From Modicisalibacter luteus DSM 23508 (lineage in GTDB: Bacteria; Pseudomonadota; Gammaproteobacteria; Pseudomonadales; Halomonadaceae): 64,000 nucleotides of DNA. Both the position numbers and the translations under genes were made by a program. The stretch is from assembly GCF_000378505.1 (NCBI RefSeq), contig NZ_KB899991.1, positions 306,824 to 370,823 of the forward strand, read 5' to 3'. How positions within the stretch are numbered: the stretch's first letter is position 1; each line of letters opens with the position of its first letter. Under the pieces are notes generated by a model. The model was not told the DNA's origin. It ran no database searches and was given only the letters and a program-made list of their open reading frames with translations. Positions 46,267 to 55,077 of the stretch are shown in pieces.

Positions 46267-47520
46267 TTAATTCAGCAGCCGTCCGGCAGCCTCTGCCAGG
46301 ACACGTGTTGCGCTTTCGGCATCGTCGCGCTCGATATGCTCGTCAGGATGATGGCTGATACCGGCCCGGCATGGAGTAAATAGCATTGCTGTGGGGCAAA
46401 CATGGGCTAAATGAATGGCATCATGAAAGGCACCGGAGACGAGTTCCGGCACGTCCGAGCAGTCACTACTTGCGCTCTGCCGCAGCACTTCAAGCAAGGA
46501 CTCGGGGAACTTCACCGGCGCTACGCGTGATGCCACCTTTAAGTGAACATCACAACCACGCCATTGACGCTCAGCCAGTTCACGGAAGCGCATATCGAGG
46601 GACTCCAGCACATTCTGGCTGGGATGGCGAAGATCAATAGTGAACGTTGCACGCTGGGCGATGGTATTGACGGAATCAGGCCAGAGCGAGAACTTGCCGA
46701 TAGTGAAGCGTAATTCATCGCCCTGCTCATAAGCAGCAGCCTTCAGGGCCGTAATAAGCTCATGTGCAGCATCGAAAGCATCTCGACGTGCCCCTCTCGG
46801 GGTGGTACCCGCATGATTGGCCTGCCCTTCTACCGTAATCTCGTACCAGTTCACACCTTGAATACCGCTGACGACCCCCACGGATTTATGCAAACTCTCC
46901 AGTATCGGCCCCTGTTCGATATGCAATTCAAGGAAGGCATGAGGGACAAAAGGATCGGGGCGGAAGTCAAGCCCATGCGCGCCTAACAGGGCCAAACAGT
47001 CTTTCAGGGCATCACCAAAGCGCGTTCCATGGGAATCTACAGCTTCCACGATACTGGTATATTCGCGTTGTCCAGCGAACCATGAAGAGCCTGAAGCTCC
47101 TGGGGCGAAGCGTGCGCCCTCTTCGTTGGTCCAGGCCACGATCTCCAGCGGACGACGAGGAGTGATCCCTTCGTCAACAAGGGTGCGCAACGTTGCCAGG
47201 CCTGCCAGCACCCCTAATGCCCCATCGTGAGCTCCGGCACGAGGCTGACTGTCTAGGTGGCTACCAATGAGGAGAGGCGCTAAAGAAGGATCCTGCCCTT
47301 CGAGGCGCAGGAAGACATTGCCCAATGCATCGTAATGCACTGTGCATCCCAACGACGTCCCCTGCTCCACCAACCACAAGCGTGCTTGATTATCCTTTTC
47401 ATCCAGCGCCAAGCGACATATGCCTTTAGGTTCGAGAGCGCCTATCTTCGATAAGGCCTCTACATCGTCCCAAAAGCGCTCGCCATCCAGGCGCTGGCCC
47501 AAACGTTGCCAATCGTTCAT
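46267..47520 (-). CDS. M20-family Zn amidohydrolase (N-carbamoyl amino acid / allantoate type)
   Basis: A 417-residue binuclear Zn hydrolase from the ATG at 47520, which has GAGGAT six bases upstream. A longer in-frame start would overlap the dctM end and lacks a ribosome site. Metal-site motifs: LLIGSHLDSQPRAGAHDGALGVLAG, WTNEEGARFAP and HIEQGPILE, with the dimerisation domain and HDAIHLAHVCPTAMLFTPCRAGISHHPDE at the end. The HIEQGP form is typical of hydantoinase-associated carbamoylases, beta-ureidopropionase and allantoate amidohydrolase. It would release ammonia and CO2 from a ureido acid. Confidence 0.9.
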   Translation of the reverse strand: MNDWQRLGQRLDGERFWDDVEALSKIGALEPKGICRLALDEKDNQARLWLVEQGTSLGCTVHYDALGNVFLRLEGQDPSLAPLLIGSHLDSQPRAGAHDGALGVLAGLATLRTLVDEGITPRRPLEIVAWTNEEGARFAPGASGSSWFAGQREYTSIVEAVDSHGTRFGDALKDCLALLGAHGLDFRPDPFVPHAFLELHIEQGPILESLHKSVGVVSGIQGVNWYEITVEGQANHAGTTPRGARRDAFDAAHELITALKAAAYEQGDELRFTIGKFSLWPDSVNTIAQRATFTIDLRHPSQNVLESLDMRFRELAERQWRGCDVHLKVASRVAPVKFPESLLEVLRQSASSDCSDVPELVSGAFHDAIHLAHVCPTAMLFTPCRAGISHHPDEHIERDDAESATRVLAEAAGRLLN

Positions 47521-47531
47521 AGGTATCCTCA

Positions 47532-48806
47532 CTAGTAAATCAGCGACGGCAGGAAAGTACTGAACCATGGCACGTAGGTAATAATTATCAGCGCGAGCAG
47601 CATCAGCCCGATCAGCGGTAAGCATGCTTTGAATACTTCCTGCAGGGACATCTTCGAGATCGCCATCGCAACGAACAGGTTGAGCCCCACCGGGGGTGTA
47701 ATCATGCCTACTGAGAAGTTGATGAGGGTGATAACGCCGAAATGCGTTGGGTCTACTCCAACCTGAGCAGCAATCGGCTGCAGCAACGGGGAAAGCACGA
47801 TAATCGCTGAGGCGCTATCAAGGAAGAACCCCGCAATGATCATCACGACATTAAACAAGGCCATGATCTGTATCGGATCTTCGGTCAGCGAGAGTACTTG
47901 GCTAGCCAGCTGTGTCGGGGTACCCGTGATGGCTAGTAACCAAGAGAAGGCCGAAGCACCGGCGGTAATCAGCAACAGGGAGGCTGACATCAGTCCAGAG
48001 CTCCTCAATGTACCGACCAGAGCCGCAAGGTTGATTTTTCGGTATATCACCGTGCCGACGAAGAGACCATACACACAAGCCACGGCAGCGGACTCTGTCG
48101 GGGTGAATACCCCACTATAGATCCCTCCGAGCAAGATAAACGGTAACCCTAATCCCCAAGCAGCTGATTTGAAGGCAGCCCCAACCTCACGAAGCGACGG
48201 GAAAGGGTTGCGTCCGTAACCCTTAAGCGAGGCATAAACGATGCAGTAGGCAATCAGGATTGAGGCAATCAAGATGGCGGGTAACAGTCCTGCTGCGAAC
48301 AGCCTGCCAACTGAGGTACCTGTGACTGACCCATAAATGATCAGGGCAATACTCGGTGGCACGATGGGGCCAAGGGTCCCGGCTGTCGCGATCAGGCCAA
48401 TAGCAAAGCTCTTGGCATAGCCAGCCGCAACCAAGGCCGGGAACATGATACTGCCAATCGCCACTACAGTGGCTGGACTGGAACCGGAAATAGAGCCAAA
48501 GAATAAACAGGAGAGAACCGTGGCGGCGCCTAAGCCTCCAGGCACCCAGCCAACCAACGCCTTGGCCAGTTCGATCAGGCGTTCGGACAAACCGCCGATA
48601 CGCATCAGTTCGGCGGCTAGAATGAAGAAAGGGATAGCCATCAGCGAAAAGTTGTTCATGCCAGAGAACATTCGCATTGGCACGATGACAGGGTCGACAT
48701 GACCGAAAAACTGAATAGCCAGGATGACAGAAAAGGCCAGCGCCGCAAAAATTGGCAGGCCTAGCAACAATACCCCAAAGAAGATGGGCAGCAATGCCGT
48801 TACCAT
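47532..48806 (-). CDS. TRAP transporter large membrane subunit (DctM family)
   Basis: A 424-residue permease subunit with about 12 hydrophobic segments. Typical stretches: NNFSLMAIPFFILAAELMRIGGLS, CLFFGSISGSSPATVVAIGSIMFP, GTLGPIVPPSIALIIYG, GGIYSGVFTPTESAAVACVYG and VGMITPPVGLNLFVAMAI. It is 11 bases from the M20 gene downstream and 41 from dctQ upstream, so transporter and hydrolases form one operon. Confidence 0.93.
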   Translation of the reverse strand: MVTALLPIFFGVLLLGLPIFAALAFSVILAIQFFGHVDPVIVPMRMFSGMNNFSLMAIPFFILAAELMRIGGLSERLIELAKALVGWVPGGLGAATVLSCLFFGSISGSSPATVVAIGSIMFPALVAAGYAKSFAIGLIATAGTLGPIVPPSIALIIYGSVTGTSVGRLFAAGLLPAILIASILIAYCIVYASLKGYGRNPFPSLREVGAAFKSAAWGLGLPFILLGGIYSGVFTPTESAAVACVYGLFVGTVIYRKINLAALVGTLRSSGLMSASLLLITAGASAFSWLLAITGTPTQLASQVLSLTEDPIQIMALFNVVMIIAGFFLDSASAIIVLSPLLQPIAAQVGVDPTHFGVITLINFSVGMITPPVGLNLFVAMAISKMSLQEVFKACLPLIGLMLLALIIITYVPWFSTFLPSLIY

Positions 48807-48847
48807 GAGCCTTCCTCGTTATCTAAAATACGTTGGTAGATTGCCGC

Positions 48848-49369
48848 TCACACCAATTTGTCTTGCTCAGCGGCAAGCTCTTCGGCCAAGCTGACAGGTG
48901 GCTTCACCCAAGCCTCGCGGATGACCCAGCAGTAACGGATGATGAGCAGTACCCCCGATAAGCCAATAGGGAAATAAACCCATGCCATCGGCATACGTAG
49001 AGCGGGAGAAAGCATTCCTCGATCAAGCGTACTGCTGAAGAGCTTGAAACCGAGGTAAGCCAGAGCAATGGCGAAAGCGATACCCAGCACCGCAGAGGTA
49101 ATGTGCAACCACCGGTTCACCGCGGGAGGTACCAGAGCATTAAGAACATCTACAGAAATATGAACTCCATGGCGAACCCCCATGCTGGCGCCTACAAAGC
49201 TCATGCAAACGATAGAATAGATAACGACTTCTTCAGCCCAAGATAAAGAGTTGTTAAAACCGTAGCGATAGACAACCTGGAAAGCAGTGACGGTGGTCGC
49301 AATCGACATGAATGCGACCATCGCCACGTTTTCCAAGCGATCAATAAGTTTATTGAGCGCTTCAAACAT
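48848..49369 (-). CDS. TRAP transporter small membrane subunit (DctQ family)
   Basis: A 173-residue four-helix membrane subunit. FQVVYRYGFNNSLSWAEEVVIYSIVCMSFVGASMGVRHGVHISVDVL contains the usual W-x-E-E and R-x-G-x-H-I-x-V-D features. It starts 3 bases after the binding-protein stop. Confidence 0.9.
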   Translation of the reverse strand: MFEALNKLIDRLENVAMVAFMSIATTVTAFQVVYRYGFNNSLSWAEEVVIYSIVCMSFVGASMGVRHGVHISVDVLNALVPPAVNRWLHITSAVLGIAFAIALAYLGFKLFSSTLDRGMLSPALRMPMAWVYFPIGLSGVLLIIRYCWVIREAWVKPPVSLAEELAAEQDKLV

Positions 49370-49372
49370 AGA

Positions 49373-50374
49373 TCAGTACTCGATACCAGCGGCGTCGGTT
49401 GTTTTCTTCAGCAATTCGGGAGTCACGATATCCTCATATTCTTTGTAGACAGGAATACTTGCCTCGATGAAAGCGCTCCTTGCCTCTTCTGTGATCTCGT
49501 TGATCTGGATATCGCCCTTGATATTCTCAAGGATTTTGTCTTCCTGCTGCCGAGTAAGCTCACGAGATGTCTCGCGGCCGTTATCGAAAGCTTCGACCAT
49601 AACCTTTTGCAGATCCTCGGGTAGCGATTCCCAAGATTGCTTATTCATGACTGTCGCATAGGCATGGTAGGCGTGGTTAGTCAACGATAGGTAATCCTGC
49701 ACTTCATGGAAGCGCATGGTATAGATATTAGCCAATGGATTCTCTTGGCCTTCTACGACCCCCTGCTGGAGCCCGTTATAGACCTCAGTAAAAGCCATAG
49801 CCGTAGCATTGGCGTCGAAATTCTCATAAGTTGAGATAATAACCGGCGCCTGCATGGTCCGCATGCGGATGTCTTCGAGATCTTCTGGCGTTTCAATCGG
49901 ACGGATATTATTGGTCATGTGCCGGAAACCAGCACCCCAGAAGTTGAACGCATGCATGTTGTCATCTTCGAGAGTATCGAGGATTTCACGGCCTACCTCG
50001 CCATCAAGAACAGTTACCATGGTCTCGTAGTCGGACAGCAGAAACGGCAAATCGAGAATCTGCATGCGTGGTTCGAAATTACCTAAAGTCGCAGTAGGCG
50101 GAATACCAATATCGACCAGCCCCATTTGAATCTGTTCGATGATTTCTACATCGCCCCCTACTTGAGCGGCCGGCAGCACCTCGATGCTAATCTGGCCATT
50201 GGATTTTTCCTCGACTTCCTCTTTGAAACGTAGAGCGGCTTGGGCGTTGGGGGTATCTTCGATTAGCACATGTGCAAAGGTGAAGTTGTATTCCGCAGCT
50301 TGCGCTTGAGTCATACCGAAAGAGACTGCAGCGATGGCAGTTGCTAATGAGATCTTAGTCATTTTATGGCTCAT
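49373..50374 (-). CDS. TRAP transporter substrate-binding protein (DctP family)
   Basis: A 333-residue periplasmic binding protein with a signal peptide ending AQAA-EYNFTF. DctP features: FKEEVEEKSNGQISIEVLPAAQVG, IRMRTMQAPVIISTYENFDANATAMAFTEVYNGLQQGVVEGQENPLANI, with the carboxylate Arg in RMRTM. It delivers a carboxylate to the adjacent QM pair. Linked amidases, M20 hydrolase and asparaginase suggest an acid with an amide or ureido group. Confidence 0.92.
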   Translation of the reverse strand: MSHKMTKISLATAIAAVSFGMTQAQAAEYNFTFAHVLIEDTPNAQAALRFKEEVEEKSNGQISIEVLPAAQVGGDVEIIEQIQMGLVDIGIPPTATLGNFEPRMQILDLPFLLSDYETMVTVLDGEVGREILDTLEDDNMHAFNFWGAGFRHMTNNIRPIETPEDLEDIRMRTMQAPVIISTYENFDANATAMAFTEVYNGLQQGVVEGQENPLANIYTMRFHEVQDYLSLTNHAYHAYATVMNKQSWESLPEDLQKVMVEAFDNGRETSRELTRQQEDKILENIKGDIQINEITEEARSAFIEASIPVYKEYEDIVTPELLKKTTDAAGIEY

Positions 50375-50424
50375 TTCATTACCTATCAGTCATTGTGGTT
50401 TTGCGAACACTGCTATTGCAGGGG

Positions 50425-51420
50425 TTATGCTACGTATGCCTGCTTCATCCGGGTAGAAACATCCTCCGTTGCTTCAATGGAAAGCATGACAGCGAGTGCC
50501 AATCGCGCCTTACGCGCACTGAGATCTGTGGCTGCAATTACACCGCGCTCCTCCAGGCTCGCAAGGCTGCCAGGAAATTCGTAGCTCGGATGGACCGGTC
50601 CTTGATAGCAGGAACTGACTACCAGCACCGGTATACCGACCTGCGCAGCTCGACCTATTGCATCTAGCCAACTGGGCGGTACATGCCCGCGCCCCAAACC
50701 TTCAATTACTAGCCCTTCAGCACCGCCCGAAATAGCGGCATCGATCATTGTGCTGCTGGCATCCAAGTAGGCAGGTACGATAGCAACTTGTGGGAGCATC
50801 TCGCCCAAGGGTAAAGGAGCCGGCCTGCGTACCGCCTGGGCCAGGTGCACTCGGCTGCCATCAACATATCCCAGTTTGCCATAGCCCGGTGAGTCAAAAC
50901 CTTGGACTTGATACGTGCTGACCTTTCGTACATGGCGTGCGGCAAACAGTGATTCATTGAATACCACTACGGCCCCCACCCCCTGCATGACAGGATCCGC
51001 CGCTACAGTGATAGCATTTGCGATGTTGCGGAAGGCATCAGTACCCTCCTCGTGAGGAGCACGCTGGGAGCCAGTAATGACTAACGCACAGGCCTCAAGG
51101 GGTAATGTGACGTCTAGGAAATATGCCGTTTCTTCTAGCGTATCAGTCCCATGCGTAATGACGATCCCATCCACATCAGCTCTGTTAGCCAGCTCCTTAC
51201 AAAGGTGATGTATTTTCAGCAAGTCCGCCAAGGTAATCGCATTGCTGGGTTTCTGCAGGATAGAGTGAACTTGCACATTCACCCCGCCATCTTTAGGTAA
51301 GGTGACATGCTCTAGCAGTGTCTCACCACTTAGCGCACCGGAAGCATTGCGGCCCGTGCCATCAAGTGCGCTGGCGATCGTGCCACCTGTGGTCAGCACG
51401 ACGACATTTCGTTCTTTCAT
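50425..51420 (-). CDS. L-asparaginase / glutaminase-type amidohydrolase
   Basis: A 331-residue asparaginase. The first catalytic Thr is in VVLTTGGTIAS (8-18), and the second motif is VITHGTDTLEETAYFLD (Thr, Asp) with the catalytic Lys in SQRAPHEEGTDAFRN region shifted from the usual form (ITGSQR). There is no signal peptide, unlike periplasmic type II enzymes of similar size. It is the first gene of the minus-strand operon with the TRAP system. Asparagine or another side-chain amide may be the substrate. Confidence 0.85.
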   Translation of the reverse strand: MKERNVVVLTTGGTIASALDGTGRNASGALSGETLLEHVTLPKDGGVNVQVHSILQKPSNAITLADLLKIHHLCKELANRADVDGIVITHGTDTLEETAYFLDVTLPLEACALVITGSQRAPHEEGTDAFRNIANAITVAADPVMQGVGAVVVFNESLFAARHVRKVSTYQVQGFDSPGYGKLGYVDGSRVHLAQAVRRPAPLPLGEMLPQVAIVPAYLDASSTMIDAAISGGAEGLVIEGLGRGHVPPSWLDAIGRAAQVGIPVLVVSSCYQGPVHPSYEFPGSLASLEERGVIAATDLSARKARLALAVMLSIEATEDVSTRMKQAYVA

Positions 51421-51477
51421 TGGTAATACACCGTGTTGCTGGCAAGGGCATTACCCTAAGCCCAGCTGAATACCCAA

Positions 51478-51494
51478 CAGACATCTGATGTCTG
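51478..51494. promoter_or_regulatory. 17-bp perfect palindrome, likely GntR operator
   Basis: CAGACATC-T-GATGTCTG lies in the divergent region between the asparaginase and the GntR gene, about 58 bases before the asparaginase start. Overlapping TCTGATG repeats follow it. Position and symmetry suit autoregulation and control of the amide/TRAP operon by the GntR protein. Confidence 0.65.
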
Positions 51495-51629
51495 ATATCT
51501 ATCTTCATGCTAGGCTTGCCTTGGCGCCTAGTACAAGGGCTACGTACCGCTTGGGGCCGAAAGTTATACTAATGGATAGTGCTGCAGTCCATGCGCAGCA
51601 GTATCACATGCTTTACCGAGACGAAAATC

Positions 51630-52385
51630 ATGAGCCTTAAACATCAGCCGCATGTTCAATCGCTGGATTCCGACAGGCTAGGAGGAGCTATTAAACGTAG
51701 TTCTGTTGCTTTTCAGATATTAGAGCGCATCAAAACTGCGTTGATCCGTGGGGAATTGCGGCCAGGAGATTACTTGCCTTCAGAGACGGAGCTGACGCAG
51801 AGTCTAGGGATTGGCAAGTCGAGCGTGCGCGAAGCTATCAAGATGCTTCAGGCCATAGGCATCGTCGAAGTGAGGCGCGGCCAAGGCACTATTATTCGCC
51901 GAGAACCGGGCGATCCCCTTGTGGATCCTATGGCTTTCGGGATGATTCTAGCACGGGGGATGACCCGAGATGTTCTGGAGTTTCGCCGGATGTTCGAGCC
52001 GGCCTATACGCTCCAGGCGATGTCCAATGCTACCCCTGAAGACCATGCACGAATCCAGCAGACCATCGATGACATGGAAGCTGCCATCGCCCACGGTGAA
52101 CAGACCTCCCATCACGATGTCGCCTTCCACCGTGCCATTCTTCACGCCACTCACAACCCGATGACGATTCGCGTGGGAGAGACATTACTGCAATTGATCG
52201 AGGCAGCGCTTGAAACATCCATGCAAACGCTGCCTGAAGTTGCTCTTAAAGACCATAAAAATATCTACAAGGCTTTTAAGGCTGGTGATGCAAAAGGCGT
52301 GCAGGATGCTATTGAAGTGAGCGGTAGAAGTTGGGAGACTGAACTTACTTATCCAGATCAGAAAGACGTATCCCTCAATACTTGA
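51630..52385 (+). CDS. GntR-family (FadR subfamily) transcriptional regulator
   Basis: A 251-residue regulator from the ATG at 51630; a GTG 17 codons upstream is less likely. The winged HTH is at about 40-100 (GELRPGDYLPSETELTQSLGIGKSSVREAIKMLQAIGIVEVRRGQGT). The FCD effector domain has the metal-binding residues R-E-F-R-x-x-F-E, HHDVAFHRAILHATHNP and DHKNIYKAFKAGD. It is divergent from the amide-catabolism/TRAP operon and is its probable repressor. Confidence 0.9.
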   Translation: MSLKHQPHVQSLDSDRLGGAIKRSSVAFQILERIKTALIRGELRPGDYLPSETELTQSLGIGKSSVREAIKMLQAIGIVEVRRGQGTIIRREPGDPLVDPMAFGMILARGMTRDVLEFRRMFEPAYTLQAMSNATPEDHARIQQTIDDMEAAIAHGEQTSHHDVAFHRAILHATHNPMTIRVGETLLQLIEAALETSMQTLPEVALKDHKNIYKAFKAGDAKGVQDAIEVSGRSWETELTYPDQKDVSLNT

Positions 52386-52479
52386 ACCTCACCAACCCAC
52401 CGGCCAGCATGCCGGGTATGGTGTAGCGGACACTGCAGTCATTCGCCAGATATTCATCTGCCCTGCCTGGCGACCGAAA

Positions 52480-52614
52480 TCTTGGAGGCTGGGCGGGTGC
52501 TGCTTGCCGCTCGAGCCAGGCGGTGAATGCCTCCGGCTCCATCACGGCCACGTCAGATTCCATCAGCGAATGAAAATCCCGCTGCACTCGACACAGCCGT
52601 ACAGTCTCATAACC
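52480..52614 (-). pseudogene. Possible remnant of cytochrome oxidase subunit II-like C-terminus
   Basis: The minus strand can be read GYETVRLCRVQRDFHSLM followed by ESDVAVMEPEAFTAWLERQAAP, which resembles the CuA loop and tail of cytochrome oxidase subunit II. One CuA Cys is Arg and the C-to-H spacing is one short. There is no start and no upstream domain, so if related it is a decayed fragment. The rest of 52386-52719 shows nothing. Confidence 0.25.
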
Positions 52615-52719
52615 CCACCGAAGCGCTTTAAGGGTTTACGGGGGCAGCATCCATTATGGCTTTGCCTTGCAGGTTCATGCGCTGGGGCATTTAAGCTTCA
52701 AGTCAGTCGTAAACTACTG

Positions 52720-54429
52720 TCAATCATTAGGTTCCAAGATTTCCCTAACAAGCGCCGGATCGGCTTTAAGCTTTCTAACGGCCGTTGCTTGACTGATGCT
52801 GAGATGACTAGCGGCAGCCCGCGTAGTCCCGTATTTCTCTACAGCTTCTCGTACCAAGCCAGCTTCGAAACGCGCCACGCGTGTTTTGAAATCCATTTCC
52901 GGTTTCTCGAGCGGGTTCGGACCTGGCCGGAGCTGTTTAGGTAAATCATCCGTGGCGATAAGTTCATAGGGTGAAGTCACAACTAACCGTTCGATGATAT
53001 TGCGAAGCTCCCGAACATTGCCCGGCCAGCCATAAGTTAATAAACACTGTAATGCTCGTTCAGAAAGCCGCTTACTTAGGCCGTACTGTGCATTGAAATC
53101 GTCTAGGTAACGCTGTACCAAGGGAAAAATGTCTTCCCGGCGCTCCTTGAGGGGCGGGATATTGATCGGCACGATATTGAGGCGGTAGTAAAGATCATTA
53201 CGGAAGCGCTTTTGCTCGACCATAGTCTCTAAGTCGACATTGGTGGCAGCGATGATCCGTAGATCCACTTCAATGGTGCGAGTGCCGCCGACGCGGCTGA
53301 AGGAGTGATCCTGCAACACTTGGAGCATCTTGACCTGTAGTTCCAGCGGCAACTCGCCGATTTCATCGAGAAAGAGCGTCCCTCCGTTCGCAGTCTCGAT
53401 CAAGCCAACCTTACCCTGACGATGAGCGCCGGTGAATGCGCCGCTTTCGTAGCCAAATAGCTCTGACTCCAGTAGATCCCGAGGGATAGCGCCACAATTG
53501 ATCTTGATGAAAGGCCCTCTACTGCGGCTACTTTCCCGGTGTATGAGCTTGGCTACAACCTCTTTTCCCACGCCCGATTCCCCAGTAATTAGGATGGTAG
53601 TGTCTACTTTTGCTACCCTGGCCGCCAAGGTGGCGATGCGCTGCATATTTGGGCTATTGAGCACGATGCCTTCGAATTTCAGGTTCGCACGTCGCAGCTC
53701 GCAAACCTCAGTCTCCATACGACGCAAATTGTCTTGTGCACGTGCCAGCTCCTCCTGCAACTTTAGCAATTCGGTGGTATCACGGGAGTTGATGATGACA
53801 CGCCGGACTTTGCCCTCGTCGTTGAATAGCGGGATACCTGTGACCATTATCGTTTTGCCGGTATGCGTCCGCTGCACGGCTGTGATGCGTTGGCGCTCGG
53901 CAACCACGCGTCCGGCTATTACCGGTTTGATAAGGCCTTTTTTCTCGAATTCTGCAACGTTTTTGCCAACCATTTCTTCAGCTTTAAGATCGTAGTTGCG
54001 CTCGCTTCCCTCATTGACCATCAGCGTATTACCTTCGCCATCAGCCACGAAGATACCATCGAAGGAGTTACGAAATATTTCTTGGAAGTCCCGAAATGAT
54101 TGCTTGAGTCGATTCAGTTCGGGCTGGATGCCTTCAAGCAGCGACATCGGCAATAGTAGAAGCGCACATGCGTTATCGAAGAGACGGACTGACCGGACGA
54201 AATGAGGCTCGTTACCAATACAGTACGACCCATGATCAGCAGCCTGCGAGGGGTCGGCTAATCTGCATAGCAGCGGCTCGCGTTGACACAGCTCTGCATA
54301 AGTTGTCGGTGCAGCTCCCAAGCTGCTACGTGCCGCTGGGTTGATGTAGAGGGTCTCACCGGGCTGTATCAGGATCACCCCAAGAGGAAGGCCTTCAAGC
54401 AAGCGGGCGGCTAAGCGAGGCTGTTCCAT
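52720..54429 (-). CDS. Sigma-54-dependent activator of the haloacid operon, PAS-AAA+-Fis
   Basis: A 569-residue enhancer-binding protein from the ATG at 54429 (GGAGAT ribosome site). The N-terminal 90 residues and a second part (about 115-230, NSFDGIFVADGEGNTLMVNEGSERNYDL) are PAS-like sensors. The AAA+ domain has GESGVGKEVVAKLIH, GAFTGA and GGTLFLDEIGELPL. The Fis-type HTH is YGTTRAAASHLSISQATAVRKL. It is divergent from the symporter-dehalogenase operon, with two direct repeats and a -24/-12 promoter between. A sigma-54 activator (DehR) also controls dehI in Pseudomonas, which supports the role. Confidence 0.9.
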   Translation of the reverse strand: MEQPRLAARLLEGLPLGVILIQPGETLYINPAARSSLGAAPTTYAELCQREPLLCRLADPSQAADHGSYCIGNEPHFVRSVRLFDNACALLLLPMSLLEGIQPELNRLKQSFRDFQEIFRNSFDGIFVADGEGNTLMVNEGSERNYDLKAEEMVGKNVAEFEKKGLIKPVIAGRVVAERQRITAVQRTHTGKTIMVTGIPLFNDEGKVRRVIINSRDTTELLKLQEELARAQDNLRRMETEVCELRRANLKFEGIVLNSPNMQRIATLAARVAKVDTTILITGESGVGKEVVAKLIHRESSRSRGPFIKINCGAIPRDLLESELFGYESGAFTGAHRQGKVGLIETANGGTLFLDEIGELPLELQVKMLQVLQDHSFSRVGGTRTIEVDLRIIAATNVDLETMVEQKRFRNDLYYRLNIVPINIPPLKERREDIFPLVQRYLDDFNAQYGLSKRLSERALQCLLTYGWPGNVRELRNIIERLVVTSPYELIATDDLPKQLRPGPNPLEKPEMDFKTRVARFEAGLVREAVEKYGTTRAAASHLSISQATAVRKLKADPALVREILEPND

Positions 54430-54526
54430 TCTATCTCCGTGAACGCATCGATCGGTGGGCCTAAGCGTGTCAAGAAGCACGTGTGCCTTTGGTGGCCTGT
54501 GCTCTATTTCAAACATGGCATTAGAT

Positions 54527-54560
54527 TCAAATATGAATCAAACATACTCAAATATGAATC
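54527..54560. promoter_or_regulatory. Upstream activator sites: two direct repeats 21 bases apart
   Basis: TCAAATATGAATC occurs at 54527-54539 and 54548-54560, exactly 21 bases (two helical turns) apart. The first copy extends to GATTCA-AATA-TGAATC, an inverted repeat. They lie about 100 bases upstream of the sigma-54 promoter, as expected for binding of the divergent activator. Confidence 0.7.
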
Positions 54561-54647
54561 ACTCGATAGTCGAACCCGGACTGATATTCTGTCTACTGCC
54601 GGTGAGTTAATTTCAACTTATTGTTTTAGCTAAGAAAGGCACTGACT

Positions 54648-54661
54648 GGTCTACGGTTTGC
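54648..54661 (+). promoter_or_regulatory. Putative sigma-54 (-24/-12) promoter of the haloacid operon
   Basis: TGGTCTACGGTTTGCC has GG at 54648-54649 and GC at 54660-54661 with the required 10-base gap, plus the preferred TTTGC at -12. Transcription would start near 54673, giving a leader of about 60 bases before the symporter small subunit. Confidence 0.7.
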
Positions 54662-54732
54662 CAAACACTAAGGAGCGCAACGCATGCCAGCCTCAACGGG
54701 TGAGTTGCCCAAACCTTACCGGAGGGAAAACA

Positions 54733-55077
54733 ATGAGCGCATATAAGAAGGAGGCAGTCCTGACGATAGGCTTTTTTGTTGCCTATATACTAATGGCGCA
54801 TACGGCTCCATGGGCCATCGTCTTGGGCGTCGACAACTCGGTCCGAGTGCTCGGATTCCCGCTGCACTATTTTTTGGCGGTTGTAATGGGATGGTTCGGC
54901 GTGCTCGCTGTATCGATCGCCTGGAACCATTACGCCGACAAACTTGAAGAAGAGATTATAGCCGAGGACGAAAACTGCACTCCGGCGCACAATGACAAAA
55001 TGCTCTTCAAGGCGCCTGATACTCCCTCTGTCCTCAGCGAGAAGAAGCAAGGATCACTCAGGGAGGGAACCCAATGA
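54733..55077 (+). CDS. Small subunit of a sodium/solute symporter (DUF4212/DUF485-like)
   Basis: A 114-residue membrane protein from the ATG at 54733, which follows GGAGGG. It has two hydrophobic segments (about 8-30 and 40-65) and an FPLHYFLAVVMGWFGVLAVSIAW stretch of the type seen in small partners of SSS symporters. The C-terminal 45 residues are hydrophilic and acidic. It overlaps the symporter start by 4 bases, so the two are coupled. It probably stabilises or helps the symporter. Confidence 0.75.
   Translation: MSAYKKEAVLTIGFFVAYILMAHTAPWAIVLGVDNSVRVLGFPLHYFLAVVMGWFGVLAVSIAWNHYADKLEEEIIAEDENCTPAHNDKMLFKAPDTPSVLSEKKQGSLREGTQ

Noticed and set aside
54509-54520. Possible third repeat TCAAACATGGCA before the haloacid operon repeats
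   Set aside because: Only the first part matches and the spacing (18 bases) breaks the 21-base phase.
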